NCBI GenBank assembly: GCA_000697335.1 | Contig: JNEM01003740.1 | Span: 1 to 10,424, forward strand | Direction of reading: 5' to 3' | Source: Conidiobolus incongruus B7586 | Taxonomy: Eukaryota > Entomophthoromycota > Entomophthoromycetes > Entomophthorales > Conidiobolaceae | Length of the DNA stretch: 10,424 bases | Part shown: positions 1 through 8,900 of the stretch, piece after piece | Layout of the letters: each line of letters begins with the position of its first letter | Position numbering within the stretch: position 1 is the first letter of the stretch | The notes under the pieces: generated by a model | The model's input: only the letters and a program-made list of their open reading frames with translations | Databases searched by the model: none | What the model was told of the DNA's origin: nothing | Program-made: the position numbers and the translations under genes

Positions 1-1170
1 TTATTTTAAATATAATTAAATTAAATAATAAATTTTTTCAAAAATAAATCTATTCATCAAAAGACTATTATATATATAATGTATATAATTCAAACCTATT
101 TATTCTCCTATTTATTTTATATATTTTTTTTATTTAAAAATAATAATAACTCTATAAAATCAGAAATTAAAAAATTTTCCATCTTGGTAATTTTAAAATA
201 ATATTATTTATTTTTTGATATTTTTTTTATAAATATTGTAGGCAAATATTGATTTAAACTCTAAAACTTTATTTTTTTAAATAATTTGATAGTTTGTTAT
301 ATTGTTTTATATATATATATATATATAACTTTATAAAATTTGATTAAAAATATTACTTCTATTATGATAATATTTCTTATTTAAACTTATTAAAAGAATT
401 TTTACTATTTTAACTAAAAATACTTTTTACTTTGTATATAGTATAGTTTTGTTTATAAAAATTATATTTTAAAACTAGATATAAAGCATATAAAATAATA
501 TACTTATATATAGGTAATTTCCAATTAAATTATAGATGCAAAATTAATTAATGAATTGATGAATAGATAGGTAATTACAGTGCGTTTAAATAATTAGTAT
601 AATTAATAATATTTTAATCTAAATTGATTCTTTTGAACTATATTTCAATATACAAGATTTTTTTCGTTATATTATATTCCAATATATATAAACTTTTGAA
701 TAAGTTGGTTAACAATTCAATATAAACAAAATAGTTCAACTTTGCTAAGTTATATTAGTGAATAATATTAATATAAAGTAGAATTAATTGAATAATAATT
801 TTACATTAAGATTAATAGTTTAAATTTTGATAATTTTTCTGAAAAGAATAATTTTGATGAAATAATTATAGATTGATAAATTATCCCAAATTAAAATTTT
901 ATTGTAATTCCAAAATGATAGAGAATTGATTATACTGTGAGAAATTATAATATTATAATAATTATAATGATTCGAATATGGAGAATATATTGCTTTAAGA
1001 TTGATCTACTTTATTGTTTAGATTATATTTAAGACTAATTTTAGAAATTGAATGATAATATAATAAGGGGTAAAAATTTGAATTTTTAGGTTAAATATCT
1101 CAGTAAATCAAATTTTCTAATATTCTTTTTAACTTTAACAGGTAATTTTTTCTATTAAATTATCATTGAA
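1..1170. other. AT-rich spacer, no gene seen
   Basis: This stretch is dominated by A/T runs and short TA repeats. All six frames are broken every few tens of codons. I see no protein motif, tRNA-like cloverleaf or splice-consistent exon series. The composition matches the spacers elsewhere in the window. Distant relics of mobile elements too decayed to recognise by eye could be present. Confidence 0.7.
308..327. repeat. (TA)10 microsatellite
   Basis: Ten uninterrupted TA units lie inside AT-rich spacer. This is an ordinary simple repeat with no sign of function. It is likely to vary in length between strains. Confidence 0.9.
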
Positions 1171-1174
1171 TTAT

Positions 1175-1740
1175 TTAACCAATAATAATTGTTTGTTTAT
1201 TTTGATTAGACCAAGAAATATCATAAAAGTTCAAATATTTTATAGGCAAGTATTTTGATAATAAAGCCATTTCCATGATGTTATTAGATGTTTTTATCAC
1301 TTTTAATTCACTGATATACAACAAGGCCTTATTAACCATCCATAGCCTTTGTCTCAATACTGATGAACTTTAACCCTTTAGAAGGTGAGTCATAATCTAT
1401 GAATTACCATGGATATATAACCTTAGTTCAGGACACTAGAATAAAGATACCTTTTTCTATCATAAATCCCTTGATCACTTGAATCTTTAAATTATTACTT
1501 ACTAACTAGTGATTGAGTCAGGAACTAAGATAATGCCAGATCTTTGTAATTTTTGGTTAGAGACATTGTGTATATTTGTGATTTATTAGCAATTCACTTT
1601 ATTATTACTTATCCCTTCTTTTTGGTATATCCAACAGGCATACTATCCAACTTTTTTACAAAATCCTTGATATTGAATAACAACTCATCATCAACATATA
1701 TCATCAAATTGAAAGTTATTTTATTAATCAAATATAACTA
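1175..1740 (-). mobile_element. Fossil Ty1/Copia-type pol fragment (reverse transcriptase to RNase H start)
   Basis: Read on the minus strand, this block carries pieces in the order expected of Copia pol. The first is a reverse transcriptase catalytic box, IYVDD, coded at about 1687-1701. Next comes a piece like the conserved region after the RT core. Last is a stretch at about 1175-1360 resembling the link into RNase H, ending in a FYDISWSNQNK-like block comparable to the family's F-S-D-A-D-W-A box. The element is clearly broken, with several lesions, and is old. Gag, protease, integrase and LTRs are not visible in the window, so it is a truncated remnant. Its upstream end abuts the P450 pseudogene start at 1742. 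Family assignment rests on motif order and the YVDD form of the box. Confidence 0.78.
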
Positions 1741-2717
1741 AATGATATTTTGTATAGCAATATCTATTATACTCTACTTAATTTACAGTTTATACAATTT
1801 TATACAATGCACTAAAGAATTGAAAGATATTCCATCTGCTCCAATTTGGGCAAATTTTCAGGCAAAGCTATCTCAGGAGTCATTTAATAATAAAATGGAA
1901 AAAGCGATACAACCATTATTAAATCGATATGGTATTGTTAAAGTATTTTTACCATATTCTGATACATAGCTTTTCAGATTTAATCATTATATTGAAATAA
2001 GGCTTTCAGTATTCAAGGGGGAGTTTATTTGTTTGTAACCCTGCATTATCAAAGGAAATTTTAAATCTAGTATTTTTTGATCAATCTAATTTGAACAATT
2101 TAATTGAAACAGATAAATACTTGGAAAACCAATCGATCTAAGAATTCATAATTTCATTTTAATAATATTTATTTGAGAGAAAATAGTTACAAGCATTAAT
2201 GAACATGTAATTTATATTATTATTTATTTTTGAAACATATGATATTAATATCATTTCATAGAAATGGAATAGTGTAAAATTTTGAACTCTACCATTCACA
2301 AAGGCTGATCTAATGAAATATTGACACTTGTGCTAAGGAATTAATTGAAGGTTGTGAAAGAAATATTCACCAAGATGTTCAAATTGATGATTTAATTAAA
2401 CGGTATGTAGTTGTGAAATTGCAGAATCCCGAATCGATATTAATGTAATATATAGAATGACTTTGGATGTATTAGGTCGTCCAATTTTCGATATTGATTT
2501 TAAAATAAATTTGTCTAATAATATTATGAAGCATAAAATAATTAACAAAATAATTGTAAGCTATTAAAGGTCCAAATCCTAAACTATTCCACCGAGACAA
2601 TTTAGTTCACCAAGTTTTCGGTCAAGTAATAAATTTGATTTTTCCATTTTTAGAGTATGTCCCGTTTTTGAAAATAGCCAAGCTTTCCTGTCAAATTGAT
2701 GAATGCAATCAATTCAC

Positions 2718-2723
2718 CAATAG
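2718..2723. repeat. Target-site duplication, left copy (CAATAG)
   Basis: This is the left copy of the 6-bp direct repeat flanking the inserted element. It is part of the host P450 reading frame (Thr-Asn-Arg codons). Perfect identity with the right copy supports an insertion event. Confidence 0.7.
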
Positions 2724-3054
2724 TGCAGGTCTTCTGGAAAGTAGACTTGCAATAAAGACCACACAGATTCGATAAAACGGGCTAAGGACGACTAACTAGA
2801 TACTTTAAATGGTTTTATTAAAATTTTAAAATGTAGGGCTTGGCCATGATCGAGATGATCCTTGAGCAAATATGTGCCCAATGACTTTTTTATAGTGTGA
2901 TTAATCCTTTGCCAATGTATTGAAACTCTGATTTCTGTTATAGTCAGGAATTTTCCATTGTGCAAGGATTGTCCGTGATATTTGTGACTAGATAACATTC
3001 TGAATCATGATATATGGTTAAAGTTTAAAGGCCAGCAGACCTCCCGAACGGCGA
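2724..3054. mobile_element. MITE-like non-autonomous DNA element inserted in P450 exon 6
   Basis: This is a 331-bp block without P450 similarity, and it is less AT-rich than the spacers. It is bounded by CAATAG at 2718-2723 and 3055-3060. Leaving it out brings QFTN directly onto RIIELRKQEIQD. This matches the paralogue's QFIEEMMTIRKKELQD residue for residue in length, so the block is an insertion with a 6-bp target duplication. Near the ends are imperfect inverted repeats: AGGTCTTCTGG at 2727-2737 against CCAGCAGACCT at 3032-3042, 10 of 11 matching. The outermost bases do not pair well, so the true ends or the terminal sequence may have decayed. No transposase is present, so it would need help from elsewhere. 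There is no poly-A tail and there are no TG...CA ends, which argues against a SINE or solo LTR. The superfamily is not identified. Confidence 0.72.
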
Positions 3055-3060
3055 CAATAG
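3055..3060. repeat. Target-site duplication, right copy (CAATAG)
   Basis: This is the right copy of the 6-bp repeat. P450 similarity resumes here with RIIELRK. Confidence 0.7.
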
Positions 3061-3945
3061 GATTATTGAATTAAGGAAACAAGAAATTCAAGATCCTAAA
3101 CCTCAACATAAAGATAATCTATTTGATGCATTAATTGAATCTAACAATAAGGAAGAATATGAAAAACTAACTTATGAAGTAATTAGGGTAAATTATATCG
3201 AAAAAATTATAGTTAGCTAATATATGATAAGGAAAATGCAAAAACTTATTTATCTGATTATGACACTACCTCGAATACTATAAATCTTGCATTATATTAT
3301 TTAGTTCGTTATCCTGTTAGATTAATTGATATTATATCAATCTATTAACTAATTTTTAATATATGAAATTCAAGAACAGCTCAGAGATGAGACTTTACAA
3401 GCTTTAAAACATCCTACAGAACTCATTGTTCCTACTATTGAACAGTTGAAAAAATCCCTTATATGGATATGATTATTAAGGAATCGATAAGGATTATGAC
3501 AACTGTAACTGCAATTCAACGTGTAGCTTATGAAAATTATACACTAAAAGAACTACTGTCCCCAAGGATGCATTTGTATTTGAGCACATGTGAGCCTCAC
3601 CTCACAATTCATCAACATTTTCCAATGCTGATAAATTTGACCCTGAAAGATCTGCTGATTTTCGAATGATCAAAGTAATAATTTACAACCAAATTTCACT
3701 GGAGCTAAATAATATATGTTTGAAAAATATCTAAAATATAAATGACTCTGATTAAATACCACTCATTTATTCAGGTATCGGATCTGGATTCTCATTGATG
3801 GAACTTCGTGTCATCATTTCAATGATTTTACGAAAGTGAGTTATCCATTCCCAATAATAGCCCACATAATCACCAAGTCAAGCTTACTTCCAATTGAATT
3901 ATTAAACCAGATAATTTGAGGATTCAATCCCAATTTAGAAGATAA

Positions 3946-4778
3946 ACAGACTATTTTTAATTTAGATTTTCCTATCTTATCATTACATGGTTATTATATC
4001 TCGATAAATCTTGGATATTTAATAATATTACATGGATATTATATTTGGATTAAGTACTCGATATAATGAAAATCTAACTATAATTAAAATTAATAAAATT
4101 TGTAATATAAAATAATACTGAAATCGTAGAATGACCATGTTTTATATATTATGTTGAAATAAATTAAATAATACTATATTTCAATCATTTAATAAATAAA
4201 GTGATGAAAGCAACATTTTTAAAATAAATTCATAAATAGAATGGTCTGAAATTAATGAAGTATAATAATAAAGTTGAAAGTATAAAAAATAGTATAAAAT
4301 TTGTATACAATTTAAAATAGAGTGAAATAATCACTAATTTTTATATCTATTAAATTAAGTAAATAAATTTTGATAATTAAACATATCTTTTATAATTTTC
4401 TTTTCATAACGAATACTTATACTCAAACATTTTAAAACGAAAATAATACTTTTTAATGATTAATATTATTTAGGGCCTTAAGTAATTAAAGTGTAATATA
4501 TAAAATGGATTATTAGTTTGATCATTTTAACAAGTGATTTATCAATTGTCAAATATCAATCAATACAAAAGGAAAAAGTTATCATGATTGTTATATTCCT
4601 ACTAATATTAATATGGTAATTTAAATATCCTGGTAATTTCTAAAAAATAATCCATACAGCATTTTTATATCTGGAAATAAACATGTAAAAAAATCATTAT
4701 TGGCAATATTAATAATTTTTCATCCTAACTATCGTTTAATATAGAAAAATAAATTTATAATAATATCTTCAAATATAA
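3946..4778. other. Spacer between convergent P450 3' ends
   Basis: About 830 bp of AT-rich DNA separate the stop of the P450 pseudogene from the stop of the intact P450. It should hold the 3' UTR and poly-A site of the intact gene on its right side. I see no canonical AATAAA in the first 80 bases past that stop on the minus strand, only AT-rich variants such as TATAAA near 4754. No ORF or RNA gene is evident. A short direct repeat lies at 3983-3999 and 4028-4044. Confidence 0.7.
3983..4044. repeat. Short direct repeat, period 45
   Basis: TTACATGGTTATTATAT at 3983-3999 recurs as TTACATGGATATTATAT at 4028-4044 (16 of 17 bases). This is probably a small local duplication in spacer DNA. No function is suggested. 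Confidence 0.6.
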
Positions 4779-6679
4779 CTATTGTCTTAATTTGATATGA
4801 AGTGATAAATCGGAAGGACGAACAATACCAGTAGGAGTAATTCTCAAATTATGATAATCAGGATTATCAACTCCAATTGAAAATTCGAATTTTTGCAACA
4901 ACATTGCAATCGTTACTCTCTGTTCCACTAATGAGAAAGTGGTACCAAGGCCTAATAAATATTGTTATTATATTATTGTATTAATGATATATCTAGAATT
5001 AAAATTACATGATCTGGAACCAGTTGAGAAAGGCTGCCAATTGCGACTCTCATCATTAGACAAATCAGCGAATCTATCTGGATTGAATTCTTGAGGATTG
5101 GGGAAAGCTGATGGGTTATGATGGATGCCCCAGAGGTGGAAGAATATTGTAGTTCCTTTAGGCACAGTAATTCCATTGCTCAAAGTATGCTCTTGAGCTG
5201 TATCTCTTTGGAGCACTGCAGCAGTCGTCATAATTCTCATTGATTCTTTGTTAACTAGATCGAGGAATGGAATGTGTTTGAGCTGTTCAATGGTTGGAAT
5301 GGTTACTTCTTGAGGATGACCCAAGGCTTCTAATATTTCTTTACGTAATTTATCTTGGATTTCCTAAAATTCAATTTAGATAATTGATTTAAATTGTAAC
5401 TAATTTCGCTTACAGGATAACGAGCTAAGTAATACAGAGTACTGGCCAAAGTATTAGAAGTCGTATCATGTCCAGCTAAAATAAATATAGTGATATTGTC
5501 CTAAAAATATATTTAAATAAGAATTATCAAAGACTAAATTGGTAATTGATTACTCTAATTTCCTCTTTCGTAAGTTTTGATTCATCTTCATTTTCATTAG
5601 AGCGAATGAATGCAGTAATTAAGTCTTGAGATTGCTTATTCGAATTGTCCTGTAACTCCTTTTTTCTTATGGTCATCATTTCTTCAATGAATTGGTGATA
5701 TTCCTTTAATCTCTCTCCCAATTGTGGTCTACGAAAATATGGGATATGTTCTAAAAATGGCAATATAACGTATAATGGCTGTCCAAAAATTTGCTTAACA
5801 ATATCATTATACAGATTATATAAACGAGAATTTGGATCCTTAACAGCCTAAATCCAAAGCATTTGTTAAATATAGTAACATTTCTTAATTTTTTGTTTTA
5901 CATTGAAGTCAACATTAAAAATTGCTTTTCCAAACACATCTAAAGTCATTCTAATTATCATTACTATTATGTTGTAATTTTAATATCATTAAATATATCT
6001 ACCTCTGAATTAAGTCGTGAACTTTGACATCTTTGCCAGCCTGTTTTTCGAATTGATCAATTAAATCTTGAGCACAACTTCCAAATAGCTGAGTATTCCA
6101 AGTTTGGTTGAATATAGGATTGATCACTTTTCTATGACGCTTCCATTCCTATAAAAATATTAAGAGAGTTGATTGAAAAATAACAAATATATTTTTTTAC
6201 ATTTCCGTTGTTGCTAAGTACTTGACTTGGACCAAAGAATTTCATCAAATGCTCGCTCACTTTAATTTTGGTGAAATCAGTTTTTGGAAAGATATCTAAT
6301 CATAAATTATGATTAATTGATTAAAATATGAATTATACCAAATGCATTTACCCGCTTTAGCTGAAATTTCCTTGCAAATTTTGGGATCACCAATGAATAA
6401 AGTCCATCCGAAATGAGTAAAAACCTAATATCCATTGAATTAATTTTGATATAGTTAATATGTTATTTCATTCCTTACACGAATCACTCCATGCTCGTCG
6501 AGCAAAGGTTGGAATACTTCCTTCATCTTCTCGGGGAAACTCTTCTTGGACAGAGAAAATATAAAGAATGTGAGAAATGGGGCAGCCGGAATGTGCTCCA
6601 ATTCTTTAGGGCATTTAGTCCAATTATAAATTTTATAAATGGAATAAATTATTAAAGTTGAGATTAAATATAAAATCAT
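4779..6679 (-). CDS. Cytochrome P450 monooxygenase, microsomal type, nine exons, apparently intact
   Basis: Exons on the minus strand: 6679-6479, 6424-6352, 6295-6201, 6148-6003, 5950-5902, 5847-5554, 5500-5414, 5363-5009 and 4951-4779. Together they give 491 codons including the TAG stop (490 residues, normal for a fungal P450). The eight introns are 50-57 nt, with GTA donors and TAG or ATAG acceptors. The start is fixed by an in-frame TAA five codons upstream and an AAAATG context. Domains: a hydrophobic anchor (about residues 2-18), then a PKELEHIPAAP hinge typical of ER-bound class II P450s. Next come the C-helix W125-xxx-R129, the oxygen-activating I-helix AGHDTT (295-300), the K-helix E355-SM-R358 and the FNPDRF block (408-413). 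The heme loop FSTGSRSCLG has Cys434 as thiolate ligand, its codon split by the last intron. The enzyme should take electrons from an NADPH-P450 reductase and oxidise a hydrophobic substrate at the ER. The substrate cannot be read from sequence. The family may be one of the zygomycete/AM-fungal P450 expansions, but I cannot assign a CYP number. The neighbour at 1742-3945 is a dead paralogue. Confidence 0.94.
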
Positions 6680-6720
6680 TTTGATAAACTGTTATAATGA
6701 AATCTAATGGAATAATTCGA

Positions 6721-6730
6721 ATTTTATATA
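6721..6730 (-). promoter_or_regulatory. TATA-like box of the intact P450
   Basis: TATATAAAAT on the minus strand lies about 42 bases upstream of the start codon. That spacing would allow a short 5' UTR. In DNA this AT-rich such matches occur often by chance, so this is a position-based inference. Confidence 0.4.
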
Positions 6731-6810
6731 CATGTTCAACTATTTTACTTTCTTGTAGAATTTCCTGATTTAGTAACTTATTTAGGATATTCAATAAAGG
6801 AGTTATTCTG

Positions 6811-6839
6811 TCGGATTAAATTGTAATGATATCATCCGA
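6811..6839. promoter_or_regulatory. Inverted TCGGAT/ATCCGA pair upstream of the P450
   Basis: TCGGAT (6811-6816) and its reverse complement ATCCGA (6834-6839) are separated by 17 bases, 130-160 bp upstream of the P450 start. Inverted CGG/CCG half-sites are the form bound by fungal Zn2Cys6 regulators. However, the spacing between the CGG and CCG triplets here (21 bases) is longer than in the well-known sites. This is a tentative operator candidate only. Confidence 0.25.
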
Positions 6840-8900
6840 TTTTAACCGTTATATAATTGAAAAGTTGATTAAATTTGAATAAAATAGAAAAATACAATTG
6901 AAGAGATATTTTTTACTTGAACATAAAACATATATCAATTGGGTACCGAATACTGTTATAATTTAGGTATGTTTATTTATAAAATGGAATCTGATATTAA
7001 TCTTTTATTAACGAGTTATTTCTATTCAATTTTTTAATATCCTCATCACAAAATTTCATAAATCAATCAATCAATCTGAAAAATCAAAATTGCATCCGGT
7101 TGAGCCCCCGCAATCTTAATTCGGCTATTTAAAGTTTATAAAATCCAATATTTAATAATTACTATTACACCAGTAATCAAAAATTTTCCACAAGTTTAAT
7201 CATTATCAAATGGGGTAAATTTTCAAATTCGGATATGTAATGTCTTTTATGGCTATTTTCGGATGACTAAAATCAACATATATTTGATGATGATGAAAAA
7301 TTATGATTTCATAACTTATATTACAATGAATTTGGTAACCAAAAATAAAGAGATTACCAATTTAAGTTTAATACCAAACATATTATAATTTAAGAATGCA
7401 AGATATATTAGGCAATTTAATATAATATTATAATTTATAATATCGTTATGAATTTTCAAAACTGATCTGTTTAATAATCCCTCAAATATAATTTTATTAA
7501 AGCATTTCCTAATTATTACCTTAGAATAATATAATAAATATTGAAAAACTATATTAATCGATTAATTGATATTTGATATATTTCATTTTGCTAGTAATAT
7601 ATGTCAAATACTCTAAACCTTGTTATATATGTATTGAAATTTTTTAAATATTTTAAAAATTGATCACATCATAAGATTTTATGGTCTAATTACAATAAAT
7701 CATAAAAAACAAAGGGAAATCCACAATAATGTTTTACTGGATATCATCAGGTGTCAAAGAGCAGACCACCCCAAAAAGAGCTATTGTAAGAACATTGAAT
7801 ATAAACAAATCAAGCTTTTCAACCAGTTAAAATTACATATAATGGAATATTTCTTTATTGAAAATGGAATTTTAATAATGATAATCCACTTGTTCGCAAC
7901 CAATGACCCGAATGTACAATTTGAATTTACCTAAAATTTTCGTGAATGATTGAAAATGATCCATATTCAAAATTCCAAAAAAATTGATTTAATATACTCA
8001 ATCATTCATTAATAGAATCACTATTAAATATATTAACTTAATATACCAAAGAACTCTGTTTTTGTTTATTAGATTTTGATTAAACTTTTTAATGTACATA
8101 AATAATATCAAAGGTATACATATTTTAACTCTAACTGGGATATTGGATAATTATCATGATAGTGATTATCATCATTAATCAATATCAAATTAACTCGGAA
8201 GACTGATTTGTTCATGATGTTAAAAATTTGTTGCCTATTTATTCCAGTCCAATGTTATTAAAATATTTATTTCCGTATAACTCCTTCAAGTTAAGGGTAT
8301 ATTAATTGGAACAACACAATACAAGTTATATTGAAGTATTGGATATAAAAATTCATAATTAATATAATAAAAATTTTAATTAATAAATATTATATGATCA
8401 ACCGTTATTTCATCTCCATATAATTTTAAAGTAATTTCACTCATTAATTTTTTAAAAAACACTTGTATCATTTAAACATATTCTAATTCCTACTGATTAC
8501 CTTAATCACTTAATGCTCAATTATTCAGTAATTTTAAATATATTCTTTATGTATGAAATTAATCATGGAATCAAATAATGAGGTTACTAATCAACACTAT
8601 TTTACATATATTAGCAGTTTTTGAGCTACATCTTATAAAAAATCAGAGAGACTTAGTTTGAAGATATACATTCATCAATAATCATCTTTTATTAAATTTT
8701 TATTTAAATATTTAATATTAAATTTAATCATTCCAAACAAAATGGTGAAAACCAAAGGATTTTTTTTATATTGTTCAAACTTAATCAAAAATCTTGTTAT
8801 ATTCTTCAAAATTTACAAGCAACTTATCAAATCAATACATTATCCAAAAACACCATATAGCACTAGCTTTGTGATTTTAAATCTATAAAATAAGCTATAC
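6840..8900. other. Gene-free region with small GC-richer islands
   Basis: No coding region is supported. All frames are broken frequently and no conserved motif was recognised. Two patches stand out from the AT-rich background: 7091-7126, including CCGGTTGAGCCCCCGC, and 7741-7920, including GGTGTCAAAGAGCAGACCACC. They could be remnants of mobile elements or of a lost gene. Neither shows flanking duplications or terminal repeats that I can see. Confidence 0.6.
7329..7363. repeat. Short imperfect inverted repeat
   Basis: TTGGTAACC (7332-7340) and GATTACCAA (7352-7360) can pair at 8 of 9 positions around an 11-base loop. It lies in gene-free DNA about 650 bp upstream of the intact P450. There is no U-tract or gene end to make it a terminator, and it is probably incidental. 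Confidence 0.4.

Larger units (their letters stand above)
1742..3945 (+). pseudogene. Decayed cytochrome P450 paralogue (nine exon remnants)
   Basis: This is a degenerate relative of the intact P450 at 4779-6679, on the opposite strand. Exon 1 (1742-1942, 67 codons) is open. A TAA directly precedes its ATG. It encodes an N-terminal membrane anchor and a KELKDIPSAP hinge, and has exactly the same length as exon 1 of the paralogue. Other remnants, with approximate borders: exon 2 2010-2069 (SRGSLFVCNPALSKEIL), exon 3 2113-2206, exon 4 2262-2402, exon 5 2456-2504 (RMTLDVLGRPIFDIDF), exon 6 2560-2723 continuing at 3061-3187, exon 7 3232-3315, exon 8 3365-3717 and exon 9 3775-3945. Damage is extensive. 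The C-helix arginine is replaced (WNSVK). The I-helix motif reads SDYDTT instead of AGHDTT. A one-base loss near 3450 shifts frame just before the K-helix ExxR (KESIR is still legible). Further stops and shifts follow, and the heme-binding loop is scrambled around 3700. Intron 5 has lost its GT donor and intron 7 its AG acceptor. A MITE-like element interrupts exon 6. No functional enzyme is expected, although exon 1 could still be transcribed. Confidence 0.9.

Noticed and set aside
1175-1357. Possible small host gene on the minus strand
   Set aside because: Its residues fit the end of Copia reverse transcriptase and the start of RNase H, and it lies in order downstream of the YVDD box, so it belongs to the retroelement fossil.
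1553-1741. 62-codon open frame on the plus strand before the P450 pseudogene
   Set aside because: It is the antisense of the Copia reverse transcriptase remnant. The hydrophobic look comes from AT-rich codons.
2792-2998. 68-codon open frame on the minus strand within the inserted element
   Set aside because: It lies wholly inside the MITE-like insertion, shows no recognisable domain, and is no longer than expected by chance. The element is better explained as non-autonomous.
2718-3060. The inserted block as a solo LTR or SINE
   Set aside because: There are no TG...CA ends, no poly-A or simple-repeat tail and no polymerase III box that I can recognise. Subterminal inverted repeats favour a DNA element.
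4973-5176. 67-codon minus-strand frame overlapping P450 exon 8
   Set aside because: It is an alternative frame of a real exon. The other frame carries ExxR, PERF-like and heme-loop residues and continues through exact splice sites.
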